DNA from: Bacteroidaceae bacterium
GTDB lineage: Bacteria > Bacteroidota > Bacteroidia > Bacteroidales > Bacteroidaceae
Length of the DNA stretch: 64,000 bases
Reading direction: 5' to 3'
NCBI GenBank assembly: GCA_017633615.1
Contig: JAGBPB010000019.1
Location: 95,064-159,063 of the forward strand
Shown: positions 42,658 to 51,494 of the stretch, piece after piece
Position numbering within the stretch: position 1 is the first letter of the stretch
How the letters are laid out: each line of letters opens with the position of its first letter
Position numbers and translations under genes: made by a program
The notes under the pieces: generated by a model
What the model was told of the DNA's origin: nothing
What the model saw: only the letters and a program-made list of their open reading frames with translations
Database searches by the model: none

Positions 42658-43071
42658 TTATTTTGGTTGTTCACAAAGTTCTGTCAGCACTCCGCATGTT
42701 GATTTGGGGTGCAGGAATGCTATCATCAGGTTCTCAGCTCCCTTGCGCGGCTGCAGGTCAATAAGCTGCAAACCAGCCTCCTGGGCTTCCTTAAGAGCCT
42801 CTGCTACATTCTCTACATTGAAAGCAACATGGTGAATGCCGCCTCGGCCACCGTTCTTCTCAATGAACTTGGCAATGGTTGACTCAGGGCAGGTGGGCTC
42901 CAGGAGCTCTATTTTGGTCTGGCCAACCTTGAAGAAAGCGGTCTTGACCTTCTGGTCTGCAACCTCCTCAATGCTGTAGCACTTGCTACCAGTCAATAAC
43001 TCAAAGAACGGCATAGTTGCCTCAAGAGAGGTCACTGCTATACCAAGATGCTCAATGTGTGTAGGTTTCAT
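42658..43071 (-). CDS. mce: Methylmalonyl-CoA epimerase
   Basis: The 137-residue VOC-fold protein interconverts (R)- and (S)-methylmalonyl-CoA in the succinate-propionate pathway. Visible features are THIEHLGIAV (metal-binding His near residue 7), GGRGGIHHVAFNVENV (His near 82) and a late Glu near the C-terminus in TELCEQPK, all expected for this family. A longer frame from 43128 lacks conservation, and ATG 43071 matches family starts. It opens the decarboxylase operon. Methylmalonyl-CoA mutase is not in the window. A TAACTTTG box lies 55 bases upstream. Confidence 0.94.
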   Translation of the reverse strand: MKPTHIEHLGIAVTSLEATMPFFELLTGSKCYSIEEVADQKVKTAFFKVGQTKIELLEPTCPESTIAKFIEKNGGRGGIHHVAFNVENVAEALKEAQEAGLQLIDLQPRKGAENLMIAFLHPKSTCGVLTELCEQPK

Positions 43072-43125
43072 AATTGTTTTGTAATTATTGTTAGTACTTG
43101 TTTGACATCGGTTTTTATAGGTATG

Positions 43126-43133
43126 CAAAGTTA
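43126..43133 (-). promoter_or_regulatory. Bacteroidetes -7 promoter box (TAACTTTG) of the mce-mmdA operon
   Basis: On the minus strand TAACTTTGC is a perfect TAnnTTTG match 55 bases before the mce ATG. It overlaps the upstream in-frame codons of mce, supporting 43071 as the start. Confidence 0.55.
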
Positions 43134-43193
43134 GTGTATTTACCTTGTAATAAAAAGGAAAACAATCTTAAAAAAGCAGCACGTCAGGGTGTG

Positions 43194-43955
43194 TTATCTG
43201 CTCCAGATGGATTTGTTGAAAGCTGATTCTACGGTTTCTTCTATTGAATCATCCAATCCAGGAAACAGATCCAAACCTGTAAGTGATTCAAGTTCATTGA
43301 CTGAACACCAATAGTAATCCGGTTCATGATGTGAGGATTCGTTAGGCAACACCATAGCTATGCTTTCATATTTGCCGTTTGCTTTCAGCAACATTGCCTT
43401 GAAAAATGCATCCGGAATCACCACCTTGTGCTCACCTAAGGTGCCGTATTTGTTGCTGCCTATAACAGGACCGCAGACTATGTACACGCTTCCGTAACGG
43501 ACAGCCATACGGCGGCCCAGACTCTCTGTGCTTGCCCAGTCACCGCTGTTCAATGTCCCGTTCTGAGGGCATATATTGCTCAGATAGAAACTCTCCTCAT
43601 AAGCGTCAGTTGACCAGCGCATATCAGATTTGGGAGCCATGTGTCCGCGCTGCCATCCTTCATCATTCTTGTAGTCCTCCCTGTAAGCGGTACGCTTTCC
43701 TTTTGTATTGGGATCCCATCTGAAAGACTCCTTTCCCCTCAGTCTTTCAGGAGGATTTACTTCATCGGCGGTAAGTTGGTACGCCACCCAGTCAGGGATA
43801 AGGGATTCCCTGTTGTACAGTGCGGAATAGCCTGTATGTACATACACTTCCTGTCCATCGGTCACTGCTGGCCATTCAAGCGGCTGCGTTTGCACACTTT
43901 GACTGCATGCCGTCATGCATAACAGAGCGCTTATAGTGCATAACAGATACCTCAT
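43194..43955 (-). CDS. Secreted DNA/RNA non-specific endonuclease lipoprotein (NUC1 family)
   Basis: The 253-residue product has a signal peptide with lipobox MTAC (Cys17). The beta-beta-alpha-metal nuclease core has QRGHMAPKSDM, where His105 is the catalytic residue (the usual first residue Asp of DRGH is Gln here). SNICPQ and LNSGDWASTE follow and supply the metal-binding Asn and the conserved Trp/Glu. The enzyme should degrade DNA or RNA outside the cytoplasm. It overlaps the upstream ABC ATPase gene by four bases (ATGA), so nuclease and importer are translationally coupled. That suggests scavenging or uptake linked to nucleic acid breakdown, though the importer looks like an amino acid type. 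Confidence 0.88.
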   Translation of the reverse strand: MRYLLCTISALLCMTACSQSVQTQPLEWPAVTDGQEVYVHTGYSALYNRESLIPDWVAYQLTADEVNPPERLRGKESFRWDPNTKGKRTAYREDYKNDEGWQRGHMAPKSDMRWSTDAYEESFYLSNICPQNGTLNSGDWASTESLGRRMAVRYGSVYIVCGPVIGSNKYGTLGEHKVVIPDAFFKAMLLKANGKYESIAMVLPNESSHHEPDYYWCSVNELESLTGLDLFPGLDDSIEETVESAFNKSIWSR

Positions 43956-45025
43956 TGCAGTAAAAGCTTGATTCGGAAACCGCGGTCAGTGGGTTCTTCC
44001 ACTATCTTTCCGCATAAAGCACCTAACTTCTCTTTCTGAACAGAATCAAGCGGTGAAGCGTTCATCCCCTCAACCATGAAATCCAAGGCGGTTTCACCTG
44101 ACAGTTCACTGAATGTGATGCGAACAGTCATGGGTCTGTACGAGGCCATGATATCATCAAGCATTATATCACAAAGACGGTCAACAGTTTCACGTTTGTC
44201 AGTGATATTGTATTTGATGCAGAAACGTGAAATGCTGGTGCGCATGCCCAGAACGTCAAAATCAGGTCCGTTTACCTGGAATACCTCCTTGCGGATACGC
44301 TGTACAAAGGCCTTTGTGGCGCTGTGTACAGGTGATTCAAAGATCTGCTGCGGCGTGCCGTCTTCATAAATTACTCCGTCATACATGAAAAAGATACGTG
44401 TACTGACATCGCGGGCAAACTTCATCTCATGGGTCACGATGAGCATGGTCATGCCCTCCTTGGCCAGCTGGCGTATTATACTGAGCACCTCGCCAACCAT
44501 AGTGGGGTCAAGGGCTGATGTAGGTTCATCAAACAGGATTACTTCAGGCTTCATGGCCAGACAGCGGGCTATGGCCACGCGTTGTTTCTGTCCGCCTGAA
44601 AGACTTGCGGGATAGACATCGGCTTTTTCTGCCATGCCCACTTTCCTGAGCAGAGCCATTCCCTCCTCACGGGCTTTGTCCGGATTCTCCTTGTGAATCT
44701 TGCAGGGTGCATAAATCACGTTTTCCAGCACTGTCATGTGATCAAACAGGTTGAAACTCTGGAATACCATACCCATCTTCTGGCGCAGTTTGTGCACAGG
44801 GTAGCCCTTGCGCAGTATATCCTCACCATCATAGAATATGCTGCCTCCGGTGGGCAGGTCCAGCAGGTTGAGAGCCCTCAACAGGGTGCTTTTACCTGTA
44901 CCGGAAGGGCCGATGATGCTGATTACTTCACCGGGATTGATTACACAATTAACATCCCTGAGCACCTGCGGTGTGCTGCCGTCGGGGTTATGATAAGTCT
45001 TGCTTAAATGTGATATGGTAATCAT
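43952..45025 (-). CDS. Amino acid-type ABC transporter ATP-binding protein with C-terminal extension
   Basis: The 357-residue product has a GlnQ-type ATPase in residues 1-245: Walker A GPSGTGKST (about 39-47), the Q-loop MVFQSFNLFDH, signature LSGGQKQR (about 141-148), Walker B VILFDEPTSALDP and the H-loop IVTHEM. GlnQ proteins are usually about 240 residues. The extra 115 residues (VNGPDFDVLGMR to the end) include FSELSGETALDFM and GFRIKLLL and do not resemble a known regulatory domain strongly; a degenerate GHKL-like fold is a guess. The gene overlaps both neighbours by four bases. Confidence 0.9.
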   Translation of the reverse strand: MITISHLSKTYHNPDGSTPQVLRDVNCVINPGEVISIIGPSGTGKSTLLRALNLLDLPTGGSIFYDGEDILRKGYPVHKLRQKMGMVFQSFNLFDHMTVLENVIYAPCKIHKENPDKAREEGMALLRKVGMAEKADVYPASLSGGQKQRVAIARCLAMKPEVILFDEPTSALDPTMVGEVLSIIRQLAKEGMTMLIVTHEMKFARDVSTRIFFMYDGVIYEDGTPQQIFESPVHSATKAFVQRIRKEVFQVNGPDFDVLGMRTSISRFCIKYNITDKRETVDRLCDIMLDDIMASYRPMTVRITFSELSGETALDFMVEGMNASPLDSVQKEKLGALCGKIVEEPTDRGFRIKLLLQ

Positions 45026-46500
45026 ATGACGTGCTTTTTGGGGAGTGCAAGTTTAAGAAGAAGGCCGATAATCCATGACAGGATAAAGTAAATTGCGGTC
45101 ACAACCAGCAATGGAACCAGAGCATCAAATGTGCGGCTGCGTATAATGTCACCGGCCCTTGTGAGGTCCTGAATAGCAATGTAGCCTACAATGGATGTTC
45201 CCTTAAGGAGCGATACGCATTGTCCTTGGAACAATGGAATGCCACGCCTTACAGCCTGCGGGAATACAATATTGAAAAATGTCTGAAGCCGGGTGAAGCC
45301 AAGCGCCAGACCGGCCTCGGTCTGTCCGTGCGGGATGGCATCCAGTGATGTGGCATATATGTCACTAGCGCTGGAAGCAAAGAACAGTGCAAATGTTATT
45401 ATTGCCACCATTGTAGGAGAAAAACCGCTCTTGGCAAGCACTACGTAGAAAAGTATTAGAAGCAGGACCAGCTGCGGTATGCCTGCTATGAACCAGTTGT
45501 AGGCTGTTGCTACGGAACGCATCCATTTGCGGCGGCTGCGCATCAGACCAAAAAGACCCAGGCCCAACACGGAGCCCAGCAAAATGGCACAAACACTGAT
45601 CTTAACGGTTTCCCAAAGGCCTCCGGTTATATATTTCCAGCGTTTCTCCACAATCAGGTTTTTTCTGAAACTGTTTTTGAGTTCCGCCCACAGTCCGGCA
45701 TGCTGTTTGCCGGCCTCATGGTCAACCACGTAATATGCGCTTCTGAATGCATGATATGGCTCGGCAAACAGGAACTGCTGCTGCCGTTCCTCAGTAACGA
45801 ACACACCGCCCATCACAATATCCACAAGGCCTGACTCCAAAGACATGATAGCCGATGATATATCATACAACTTGATCTCGAGCGGACGGTTAAGGTCTTT
45901 GGCCAGCTGACGAAGTATATCCACCTCTATGCCGTACCACTGGTTCTCAACCATAAATGAAATAGGCGCAGTGGAACAGGCTGTTGCCACCTTGATGGGA
46001 GTACCTTCAGTAACACCGGGAATGAACGGAAGGCTTTCAGCTTCGATATATTTGTCTTTTAGCCAGAAATCCTTGCTCTGCAGCATACTGCCATCGGCCT
46101 CCATGCGCTTTTGGGTAGCTGTACATGCCTTGGCCAGATCCTCATGATCCTTTCCGAACATAAAGGCAGTGGGAAAGCTTTTATCGCCCTTGCAAGCAAT
46201 CTTGATTCCATGCTCCTTGCGTATTACAGCGTTGAAAACGGTCTCATCATCAACCAGTACATCAACTTTGTCGTTCAACAGAGCCTGCAAACCGTCTGGG
46301 GCATTGTTGAAACGGTTCAGCATAATATCTTCCCGTGCGGAAAGGTCCAGGTCATAACAGCTTCCCGCCGTCAGGGCTACCCGGAGCCCGGCCAGATCGG
46401 CCTCACTTTGAATGGAGAGGCTATCCTTTTTCTCACTCGAGCAGGAACCAAGCATGATTGCCGCAATCACGGCAAAAAATCTAAAGTATCTTATGATCAT
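45022..46500 (-). CDS. Fused ABC transporter substrate-binding lipoprotein and permease (amino acid type)
   Basis: The 492-residue product starts with a signal peptide whose lipobox is MLGSC (Cys19). Two family-3 solute-binding segments follow: about 30-150 (LAGLRVALTAGS, DVLVDDETVF) and about 160-270 (TPIKVATACSTAPISF, VDIVMGGVFVTEERQQQF). The C-terminal 220 residues are a HisM/GlnP-type permease with five helices and the coupling EAGLALGFTRLQTFFNIVFPQA loop. Tandem binding domains fused to a permease replace three separate proteins. ATG 46500 gives the signal peptide; an upstream ATG at 46542 does not. It pairs with the following ATPase (four-base overlap). The ligand is probably a polar amino acid, by family. 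Confidence 0.88.
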   Translation of the reverse strand: MIIRYFRFFAVIAAIMLGSCSSEKKDSLSIQSEADLAGLRVALTAGSCYDLDLSAREDIMLNRFNNAPDGLQALLNDKVDVLVDDETVFNAVIRKEHGIKIACKGDKSFPTAFMFGKDHEDLAKACTATQKRMEADGSMLQSKDFWLKDKYIEAESLPFIPGVTEGTPIKVATACSTAPISFMVENQWYGIEVDILRQLAKDLNRPLEIKLYDISSAIMSLESGLVDIVMGGVFVTEERQQQFLFAEPYHAFRSAYYVVDHEAGKQHAGLWAELKNSFRKNLIVEKRWKYITGGLWETVKISVCAILLGSVLGLGLFGLMRSRRKWMRSVATAYNWFIAGIPQLVLLLILFYVVLAKSGFSPTMVAIITFALFFASSASDIYATSLDAIPHGQTEAGLALGFTRLQTFFNIVFPQAVRRGIPLFQGQCVSLLKGTSIVGYIAIQDLTRAGDIIRSRTFDALVPLLVVTAIYFILSWIIGLLLKLALPKKHVI

Positions 46501-46537
46501 GTAAATGAATGTGATTTCCGCAAAGTTACAAAAATGA

Positions 46538-46563
46538 CACAAATAGGAAATGTCCCTATTGTG
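46538..46563. repeat. Small GGGAC-type hairpin between the TonB receptor and ABC genes
   Basis: CACAAATAGG and CCTATTGTG form an imperfect stem around AAATGTC in the 63-base gap between the two same-strand genes. The TAGGG/CCCTATTG sequence is shared with the 35394 hairpin. On the leftward transcript it follows the receptor stop and precedes the ABC permease gene. Confidence 0.4.
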
Positions 46564-48987
46564 CTATTTGCCGATGTTGGCGATGATGCGAAGGTTGAGC
46601 TGGCGGCCGGTCAGGTAGTTTGGTACGGCAAACTGGGTGTTTGATATGTCTGTTATCCAGTAGTAGGAGTTCACGTTGTTTATACCCAGCAGGTTAAGGG
46701 CATCAACTCCCATCCAGATGTCTTTGAAGAATCCTGTCCTGCCGTATACGTGAGTATGCTTGCTGTAATCAAAGACCTTATATGAAAGGCCTATGTCCAC
46801 ACGCTTGTAAGCGGGGGCACGGAAAGTCTGTTTCTCACGGCCGCTGTGGGTGGGACCGAACGGCAGACCGTCAGCAAGTGTGCATCGGAGTGACATCTTC
46901 CAATAGTCACGGCGCGGGAATGTGTCAGTAAAGTAGAGTGACAGATTGTATAGCTGGTCAGTTGGGCGGGGGAGCCACTTTCCGCCTATCTTCTCACGGG
47001 TGTTCATAAGTGAAAATGTAAGCCATGATGCCGTACCGGGCACAAACTCTCCATACAGCTTCATGTCAATGCCGGCTGCATATCCGTGAGCGCAGTTCTC
47101 ACCGTAGTAAACAATCCTTACGTTATCCAGATTGTAGGGAATTATACGGTCCAGTTTCTTGTAATAGATCTCTGTAGTGAACTTGAAAGGACGCCCCAGT
47201 GCCATGAAGTCATAATCACCGCCCAGGACCAACTGTATGGAACGCTGTGAACGGATATCCCTGTTGAGTCTTACCTCATAGACGCCTCCGGTATTTAAGG
47301 TGTCTTTAATCTCCTTGTAGAAAGGTGTCTGATAATAGATTCCTGTAGAGAAACGGAAAGTGAGATTATCATTACTCTCAGGAGAGAAAGCGGCCATAAG
47401 GCGCGGGCTTACGGTAAACTCATTGTTCCAGCTCCACCATGAGGCTCTAACTCCTGCGTTCAGGGTGATAATACCGGCCGGAATGCGGAACCGGTACGTA
47501 TCCTCAAGGTAGGCTGATGCTCTACGGTTAGAGAGGTCCTGTACGGATTTGAGTGAGTATATCATCTCCATAGGGCCGGTCTGCGTGTAGGGCAGGGTGT
47601 AGCCGGCTGAGTCACGCATCTCCCATTCACGCATACGGTCAGAGACATATTCAAACCTGTACTCGGCTCCCCATCCTATAGTGCCGGCCTGTTCAGTTTC
47701 ATGCATACCGTTTATGCGTGCGGTGATTACTTTTGATTTGAGGCGGTTGCGGGCGTGCTGCATAAAGGAGCCAATGGCCAGGCTTCCGTCAGATTGTCCT
47801 CCTTCATCAAGCCAATACTGGCTTAAAATGTCAAAAGATTCACTTTCCTTACTTTCAAATGCAGAGAGGTTAAGGCTGTAAATGGAGCTCTCCTCCTTGC
47901 GTTTTACATCAAGAGCGCCGAACAGGGTGTTGAAGCGATCGCTTTCCCATCCCTCATAATAGACCTTGAAATGTTTGGGTTCCTTGGCTGTACCGAATGT
48001 GGTATTGCGGTCAGATGGCGTGAAGTTGTATTTGTTTACGGCTGCATTGCCTATAATTCCTATCTCCCATTTGGTGTTTGGGGTCCAGCTCATATATGTC
48101 TGGTAATCCAGGAAAGAGGGATCATACTCTCCCTTGGTATCAAGTGTCCCCAGCAGGTAACTTGTGGTTTTGTAGCGTACGCTGCCTGAGAAACTGAATT
48201 TGTCATTACCTGCGCCTACGTATGCGCTTGCGCCGAGCAGGCTGGCGGTGAGAACAGACTCAAATCCATGCGGTTTGCGGTAGGTGATATCCAGAACTGA
48301 TGACATGCGGTCACCATATGATACCCCCCATCCGCCGGTAGAGAACTTGATGGACTCCACCATATCAGGGTTGATAAAGCTCAGTCCCTCCTGCTGCCCG
48401 GCTCTGATCAGTAGCGGGCGCAGTATTTCCGTGCCGTTTACATAAACACTGTTCTCATCAAAATTACCACCGCGAACGTTATACTGGCTGCTAAGCTCAT
48501 TATGAGAACTAACGCCAGCCTGTGTGGCTATGATAGACTCTACGGAGCCGCCGTTAGCATCGGCTGTGAAACGGAGTCCCTGAGCGTTTATCTGCTGCAT
48601 TCCGTTTGTCTGGCGGCGGTTGGCGTTTACATCGACACTCTCAAGGGTATAGTTTAAAGTGGGGAGCAGTACATCAAGCTGAACCGTATCCTGCGGGCTG
48701 ATGAGGGTGCGTCGACGCGTCTCATGGCCTATCATGCGGAAAATCAGGTTCAGGGTGTCAGAGCGGGAGTTTATGGTGAATGAATACTCTCCCTTGAGGT
48801 TGGTCATAGCGGAGTGCAGGGTGCGCTCCTCATTGACGGTAGCCAGCTCCACCGGCTGCCCGGTTTCATCCGATATCCGCCCATATATATATACGTGACG
48901 TGCCTGCGCGGGAAGTGCCATGCAGACAGAAAGTAAAAGGAGAGCTTTTATGCACCCCGTATTGAATATACACCGTGTTGGTTTCAT
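46564..48987 (-). CDS. TonB-dependent outer membrane receptor
   Basis: The 807-residue product has a signal peptide (about 1-29, ending AQA). A carboxypeptidase-regulatory-like domain follows (about 30-115; GRISDETGQPVELATV, SAMTNLKGEYSF), then a plug (about 140-240; SIIATQAGVSSHNELSSQYNVRGG) and a 22-strand beta-barrel to the C-terminus. Such receptors import siderophores, vitamins or oligosaccharides using TonB energy. It has no SusD partner, so a polysaccharide role is not indicated. It precedes the ABC importer on the same strand, but a 63-base gap with a hairpin separates them, so joint function is unproven. Confidence 0.92.
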   Translation of the reverse strand: MKPTRCIFNTGCIKALLLLSVCMALPAQARHVYIYGRISDETGQPVELATVNEERTLHSAMTNLKGEYSFTINSRSDTLNLIFRMIGHETRRRTLISPQDTVQLDVLLPTLNYTLESVDVNANRRQTNGMQQINAQGLRFTADANGGSVESIIATQAGVSSHNELSSQYNVRGGNFDENSVYVNGTEILRPLLIRAGQQEGLSFINPDMVESIKFSTGGWGVSYGDRMSSVLDITYRKPHGFESVLTASLLGASAYVGAGNDKFSFSGSVRYKTTSYLLGTLDTKGEYDPSFLDYQTYMSWTPNTKWEIGIIGNAAVNKYNFTPSDRNTTFGTAKEPKHFKVYYEGWESDRFNTLFGALDVKRKEESSIYSLNLSAFESKESESFDILSQYWLDEGGQSDGSLAIGSFMQHARNRLKSKVITARINGMHETEQAGTIGWGAEYRFEYVSDRMREWEMRDSAGYTLPYTQTGPMEMIYSLKSVQDLSNRRASAYLEDTYRFRIPAGIITLNAGVRASWWSWNNEFTVSPRLMAAFSPESNDNLTFRFSTGIYYQTPFYKEIKDTLNTGGVYEVRLNRDIRSQRSIQLVLGGDYDFMALGRPFKFTTEIYYKKLDRIIPYNLDNVRIVYYGENCAHGYAAGIDMKLYGEFVPGTASWLTFSLMNTREKIGGKWLPRPTDQLYNLSLYFTDTFPRRDYWKMSLRCTLADGLPFGPTHSGREKQTFRAPAYKRVDIGLSYKVFDYSKHTHVYGRTGFFKDIWMGVDALNLLGINNVNSYYWITDISNTQFAVPNYLTGRQLNLRIIANIGK

Positions 48988-49045
48988 TCATTGTTTTAAA
49001 CGCAAAATAACGTTCTAAATTATATGCGGACGGTGATTTTCTTGC

Positions 49046-49053
49046 TATATTCG
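49046..49053 (+). promoter_or_regulatory. Weak -7 box (TATATTCG) before the nitroreductase operon
   Basis: TATATTCGC deviates from TAnnTTTG at one base and lies 22 bases before the ATG at 49075. It is the best candidate promoter in the 87-base divergent gap with the TonB receptor. Confidence 0.3.
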
Positions 49054-49074
49054 CAACATTATAAATGTTAGACT

Positions 49075-49602
49075 ATGGATAAATTCAGCGATCTTATAGC
49101 GACGCGCCGGAGCATGCGCAAGTTTACGGAAGAGAAACTTACTGAAGAGCAGAAACGTACTATACTGCGTGCTGCACTCATATCACCTACCGCCAAGAAT
49201 AACCGCGGTTGGGAGTTTGTCACTGTAGAGGATACGGCTGTGCTGGAGGCACTCTCAAAGTGTCGTGCCATGGGGTCAGGTTTCCTGGCTGAGGCTGCAT
49301 TTGCAGTCGTGGTGTTGGGCGATCCCTCCAAGACAGACTGCTGGATAGAGGACTGCTCCATTGCAGCTATCAATATGCAGCTTCAGGCCGAGGATCTGGG
49401 ACTGGGCAGTTGCTGGTGCCACATGCGTGGCCGTGCAGATGCTGACGGTAAAAGTACCAAGCAGACTCTGATGGAGCTGCTGGGCATACCAGAGCAATAC
49501 GAACCGGAGTGCATAATAGGCGTGGGTTACAAAAATATGGAGCGTAAGCCCTACGAGGATGACAAGATAGAGTGGAGCAAGGTTCACTGGGGTAAATTCT
49601 GA
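49075..49602 (+). CDS. Nitroreductase family protein
   Basis: The 175-residue FMN-dependent oxidoreductase has the family N-terminus (LIATRRSMRKFTEEKLTEEQ), the AALISPTAKNNRGWEFV flavin-contacting segment (about 34-50) and GLGSCWCHMRGR (about 111-122). These enzymes reduce nitro compounds, quinones or flavins with NAD(P)H as small homodimers. The precise substrate is not evident. It is the first gene of a rightward operon with DUF2520, a KdsC-like phosphatase, Maf and a GH43 enzyme, at spacings of 6, -4, 3 and 12 bases. Confidence 0.9.
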   Translation: MDKFSDLIATRRSMRKFTEEKLTEEQKRTILRAALISPTAKNNRGWEFVTVEDTAVLEALSKCRAMGSGFLAEAAFAVVVLGDPSKTDCWIEDCSIAAINMQLQAEDLGLGSCWCHMRGRADADGKSTKQTLMELLGIPEQYEPECIIGVGYKNMERKPYEDDKIEWSKVHWGKF

Positions 49603-49608
49603 ACTGGA

Positions 49609-50379
49609 ATGAAGATAGCATTGGTGGGAGCAGGCCGTGTAGCCTCGTGTATGGGACCCCGTCTGAAAGAGGCCGGGCATATCATTGCGGGTGTTTACAG
49701 CCGTACTCTTGAGCATGCCCGGGAACTTGCGGGAGTGCTTGATGCCCCTGCTTTTGATAATCTTGAGCAACTACCATGTGCAGATGTATATCTTACAATG
49801 CTGAGTGATGATGCCTTGACAGCATTGGCACCTGAAATTGTGAAGTTCTGTCCGGATGCCCTGTTTCTGCATACGGCCGGAAGTATCCCGATGGATATCT
49901 GGAAAGAGGCTGGCGCAAAACACTATGGGGTACTGTATGCCATGCAGACATTTTCCAAGGGCATTAAGATTGATTGGAATCAGGTTCCGGTTTTTATTGA
50001 GGGCAGCTCCTCAACTGAACTGGAATCCATTAAAAAACTTGCACTTGACCTTTCACCAAACGTTACTCCGCTCAGCTCAAAAGGACGCAAGAAACTTCAT
50101 ATTGCAGCGGTGTTTACCTGCAATTTCTCGAATCATATGTATGCTATCAGTGAGCAGTTGCTTAAAGAGGAGGGCATACCTTTCAGTGTGATGCTGCCGC
50201 TGGTGCGTGAGACTGCCCGCAAGGTGGAGACTTTAAGTCCCGAAACAGCGCAAACGGGCCCCGCCGTACGTGGTGACCGCAAGGTGATAAATGAGCACCT
50301 TGAACTGCTTAAGGATAATCCTGAATATGCCGAGATATATAGGCTTATATCAACTGACATAAACAAAGAACTCAAATGA
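49609..50379 (+). CDS. Rossmann-fold DUF2520 protein (ProC/reductase-like)
   Basis: The 256-residue product has an N-terminal NAD(P)-binding motif [13 protein letters not shown] (about 7-19) and a pyrroline-5-carboxylate-reductase-like layout. The DUF2520 C-domain begins about residue 150 with the conserved [17 protein letters not shown] stretch. Members are found in Bacteroidetes housekeeping operons; a dehydrogenase role is assumed but no substrate is established. It overlaps the KdsC-like gene by four bases (ATGA), so their products are made together. Confidence 0.88.
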   Translation: MKIALVGAGRVASCMGPRLKEAGHIIAGVYSRTLEHARELAGVLDAPAFDNLEQLPCADVYLTMLSDDALTALAPEIVKFCPDALFLHTAGSIPMDIWKEAGAKHYGVLYAMQTFSKGIKIDWNQVPVFIEGSSSTELESIKKLALDLSPNVTPLSSKGRKKLHIAAVFTCNFSNHMYAISEQLLKEEGIPFSVMLPLVRETARKVETLSPETAQTGPAVRGDRKVINEHLELLKDNPEYAEIYRLISTDINKELK

Positions 50380-50894
50380 TAAATTACGATCTTAACTCTA
50401 TCAGAGCCCTGATATTTGATGTTGATGGGGTACTCAGCAAGCCTGTAATGGCATTGTCGCCCAATGGTGATCCTGTCCGCACAGTAAATGTAAAGGACGG
50501 TTATGCCATGCAGCTGGCCGTAAAGATGGGACTGCATCTGTGCATCATTACCGGTGCCCGTGTAGAGGAGGTGCGCAAGCGCTATGAAGGCCTTGGTATA
50601 AAGGATGTATATATTGCATCAAGCATAAAGATCAATGATTTCAATGAGTTTGTGACCAAGTATGACCTCAAGCCTGAGGAGATTCTCTATATGGGTGATG
50701 ATATTCCGGACTGGCAGGTAATGAGCCGTTGCGGTTTGCCATGTTGTCCTGCCGATGCCTGCCCTGAGATACAGTCACTCTGCAAGTATGTATCGCCCTA
50801 CAACGGTGGCGAGGGCTGTGTGCGCGATGTGCTGGAGCATGTGCTTAAGGTGCAGGGCAAATGGATGAAGGATGAACACGCTTTCGGATGGTGA
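50376..50894 (+). CDS. HAD-type phosphatase, KDO-8-phosphate phosphatase-like (KdsC)
   Basis: The 172-residue protein is a capless C0-type HAD phosphatase. Motif I is IFDVDGVLS (about 13-21, nucleophile and acid Asp), motif II is IITGAR (threonine near 52-54), and the late MGDDIPD (about 109-115) gives the metal-binding Asp residues. KdsC removes the phosphate from KDO-8-phosphate in lipopolysaccharide core synthesis, and its small size and motifs fit this. Alternative sugar-acid phosphates are possible. It sits between DUF2520 and maf in a tightly packed operon. Confidence 0.88.
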   Translation: MINYDLNSIRALIFDVDGVLSKPVMALSPNGDPVRTVNVKDGYAMQLAVKMGLHLCIITGARVEEVRKRYEGLGIKDVYIASSIKINDFNEFVTKYDLKPEEILYMGDDIPDWQVMSRCGLPCCPADACPEIQSLCKYVSPYNGGEGCVRDVLEHVLKVQGKWMKDEHAFGW

Positions 50895-50897
50895 AAA

Positions 50898-51482
50898 ATG
50901 GAGCTCCCGTATAAGATAATATTGGCATCGAACTCACCCCGCCGTCGTGAACTGTTGGCAGGTTTGGGTATAGACTTCACCGTGAAGGTTATAGGCGGCA
51001 TAGATGAATCCTGGCCGCATGAACTTAAAGGAGAGGATATATCACTTTACATTTCTCGTGAGAAAGCAGCCCCATACAAAGCGTCAATTGCTGCGGATGA
51101 GCTTGTGATCACAGCCGATACCATTGTTTATGTGGATGGTGAGGTGCTGGGCAAGCCTGCCGATAAGGCCGATGCCGTGCGGATGCTGCGTCTGTTATCC
51201 GGCCGCTGGCACGAGGTGATAACGGGTGTAACTCTTATGACTGCTGAGAAAGAACACAGCTTTGCCGTAACCACCAAGGTCAAGTTCTGCAATCTTACAG
51301 ATGATGAGATAAACAGTTATGTGGAGAGTGGCCTGCCTATGGATAAGGCTGGGGCATACGGCATCCAGGAGTGGATAGGATATGTAGGTGTTGAGGCCAT
51401 TGAAGGCAGTTACTTCAATGTGGTGGGTCTGCCTGTGCAGCGCCTGTACAGAGAGCTGATAATCTTTTGCAAAAACAAATAA
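50898..51482 (+). CDS. maf: Maf-family nucleotide pyrophosphatase
   Basis: The 194-residue product starts with the family hallmark IILASNSPRRRELL (about 7-20). It also carries ESWPHEL, SREKA (Glu-Lys), ADTIVYVDGEVLGKP (about 71-85) and the DKAGAYGIQ segment near the C-terminus. Maf proteins hydrolyse non-canonical or modified nucleoside triphosphates such as dTTP/UTP analogues and have been linked to cell division control. It begins three bases after the KdsC-like gene. The double GH43 gene follows after 12 bases. Confidence 0.93.
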   Translation: MELPYKIILASNSPRRRELLAGLGIDFTVKVIGGIDESWPHELKGEDISLYISREKAAPYKASIAADELVITADTIVYVDGEVLGKPADKADAVRMLRLLSGRWHEVITGVTLMTAEKEHSFAVTTKVKFCNLTDDEINSYVESGLPMDKAGAYGIQEWIGYVGVEAIEGSYFNVVGLPVQRLYRELIIFCKNK

Positions 51483-51494
51483 AACCATAATCAT

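Noticed and set aside
46564..48987. TonB receptor and GH43 genes as a polysaccharide utilisation locus
   Set aside because: No SusD-type gene is adjacent and the GH43 genes are far from the receptor and in other transcripts.
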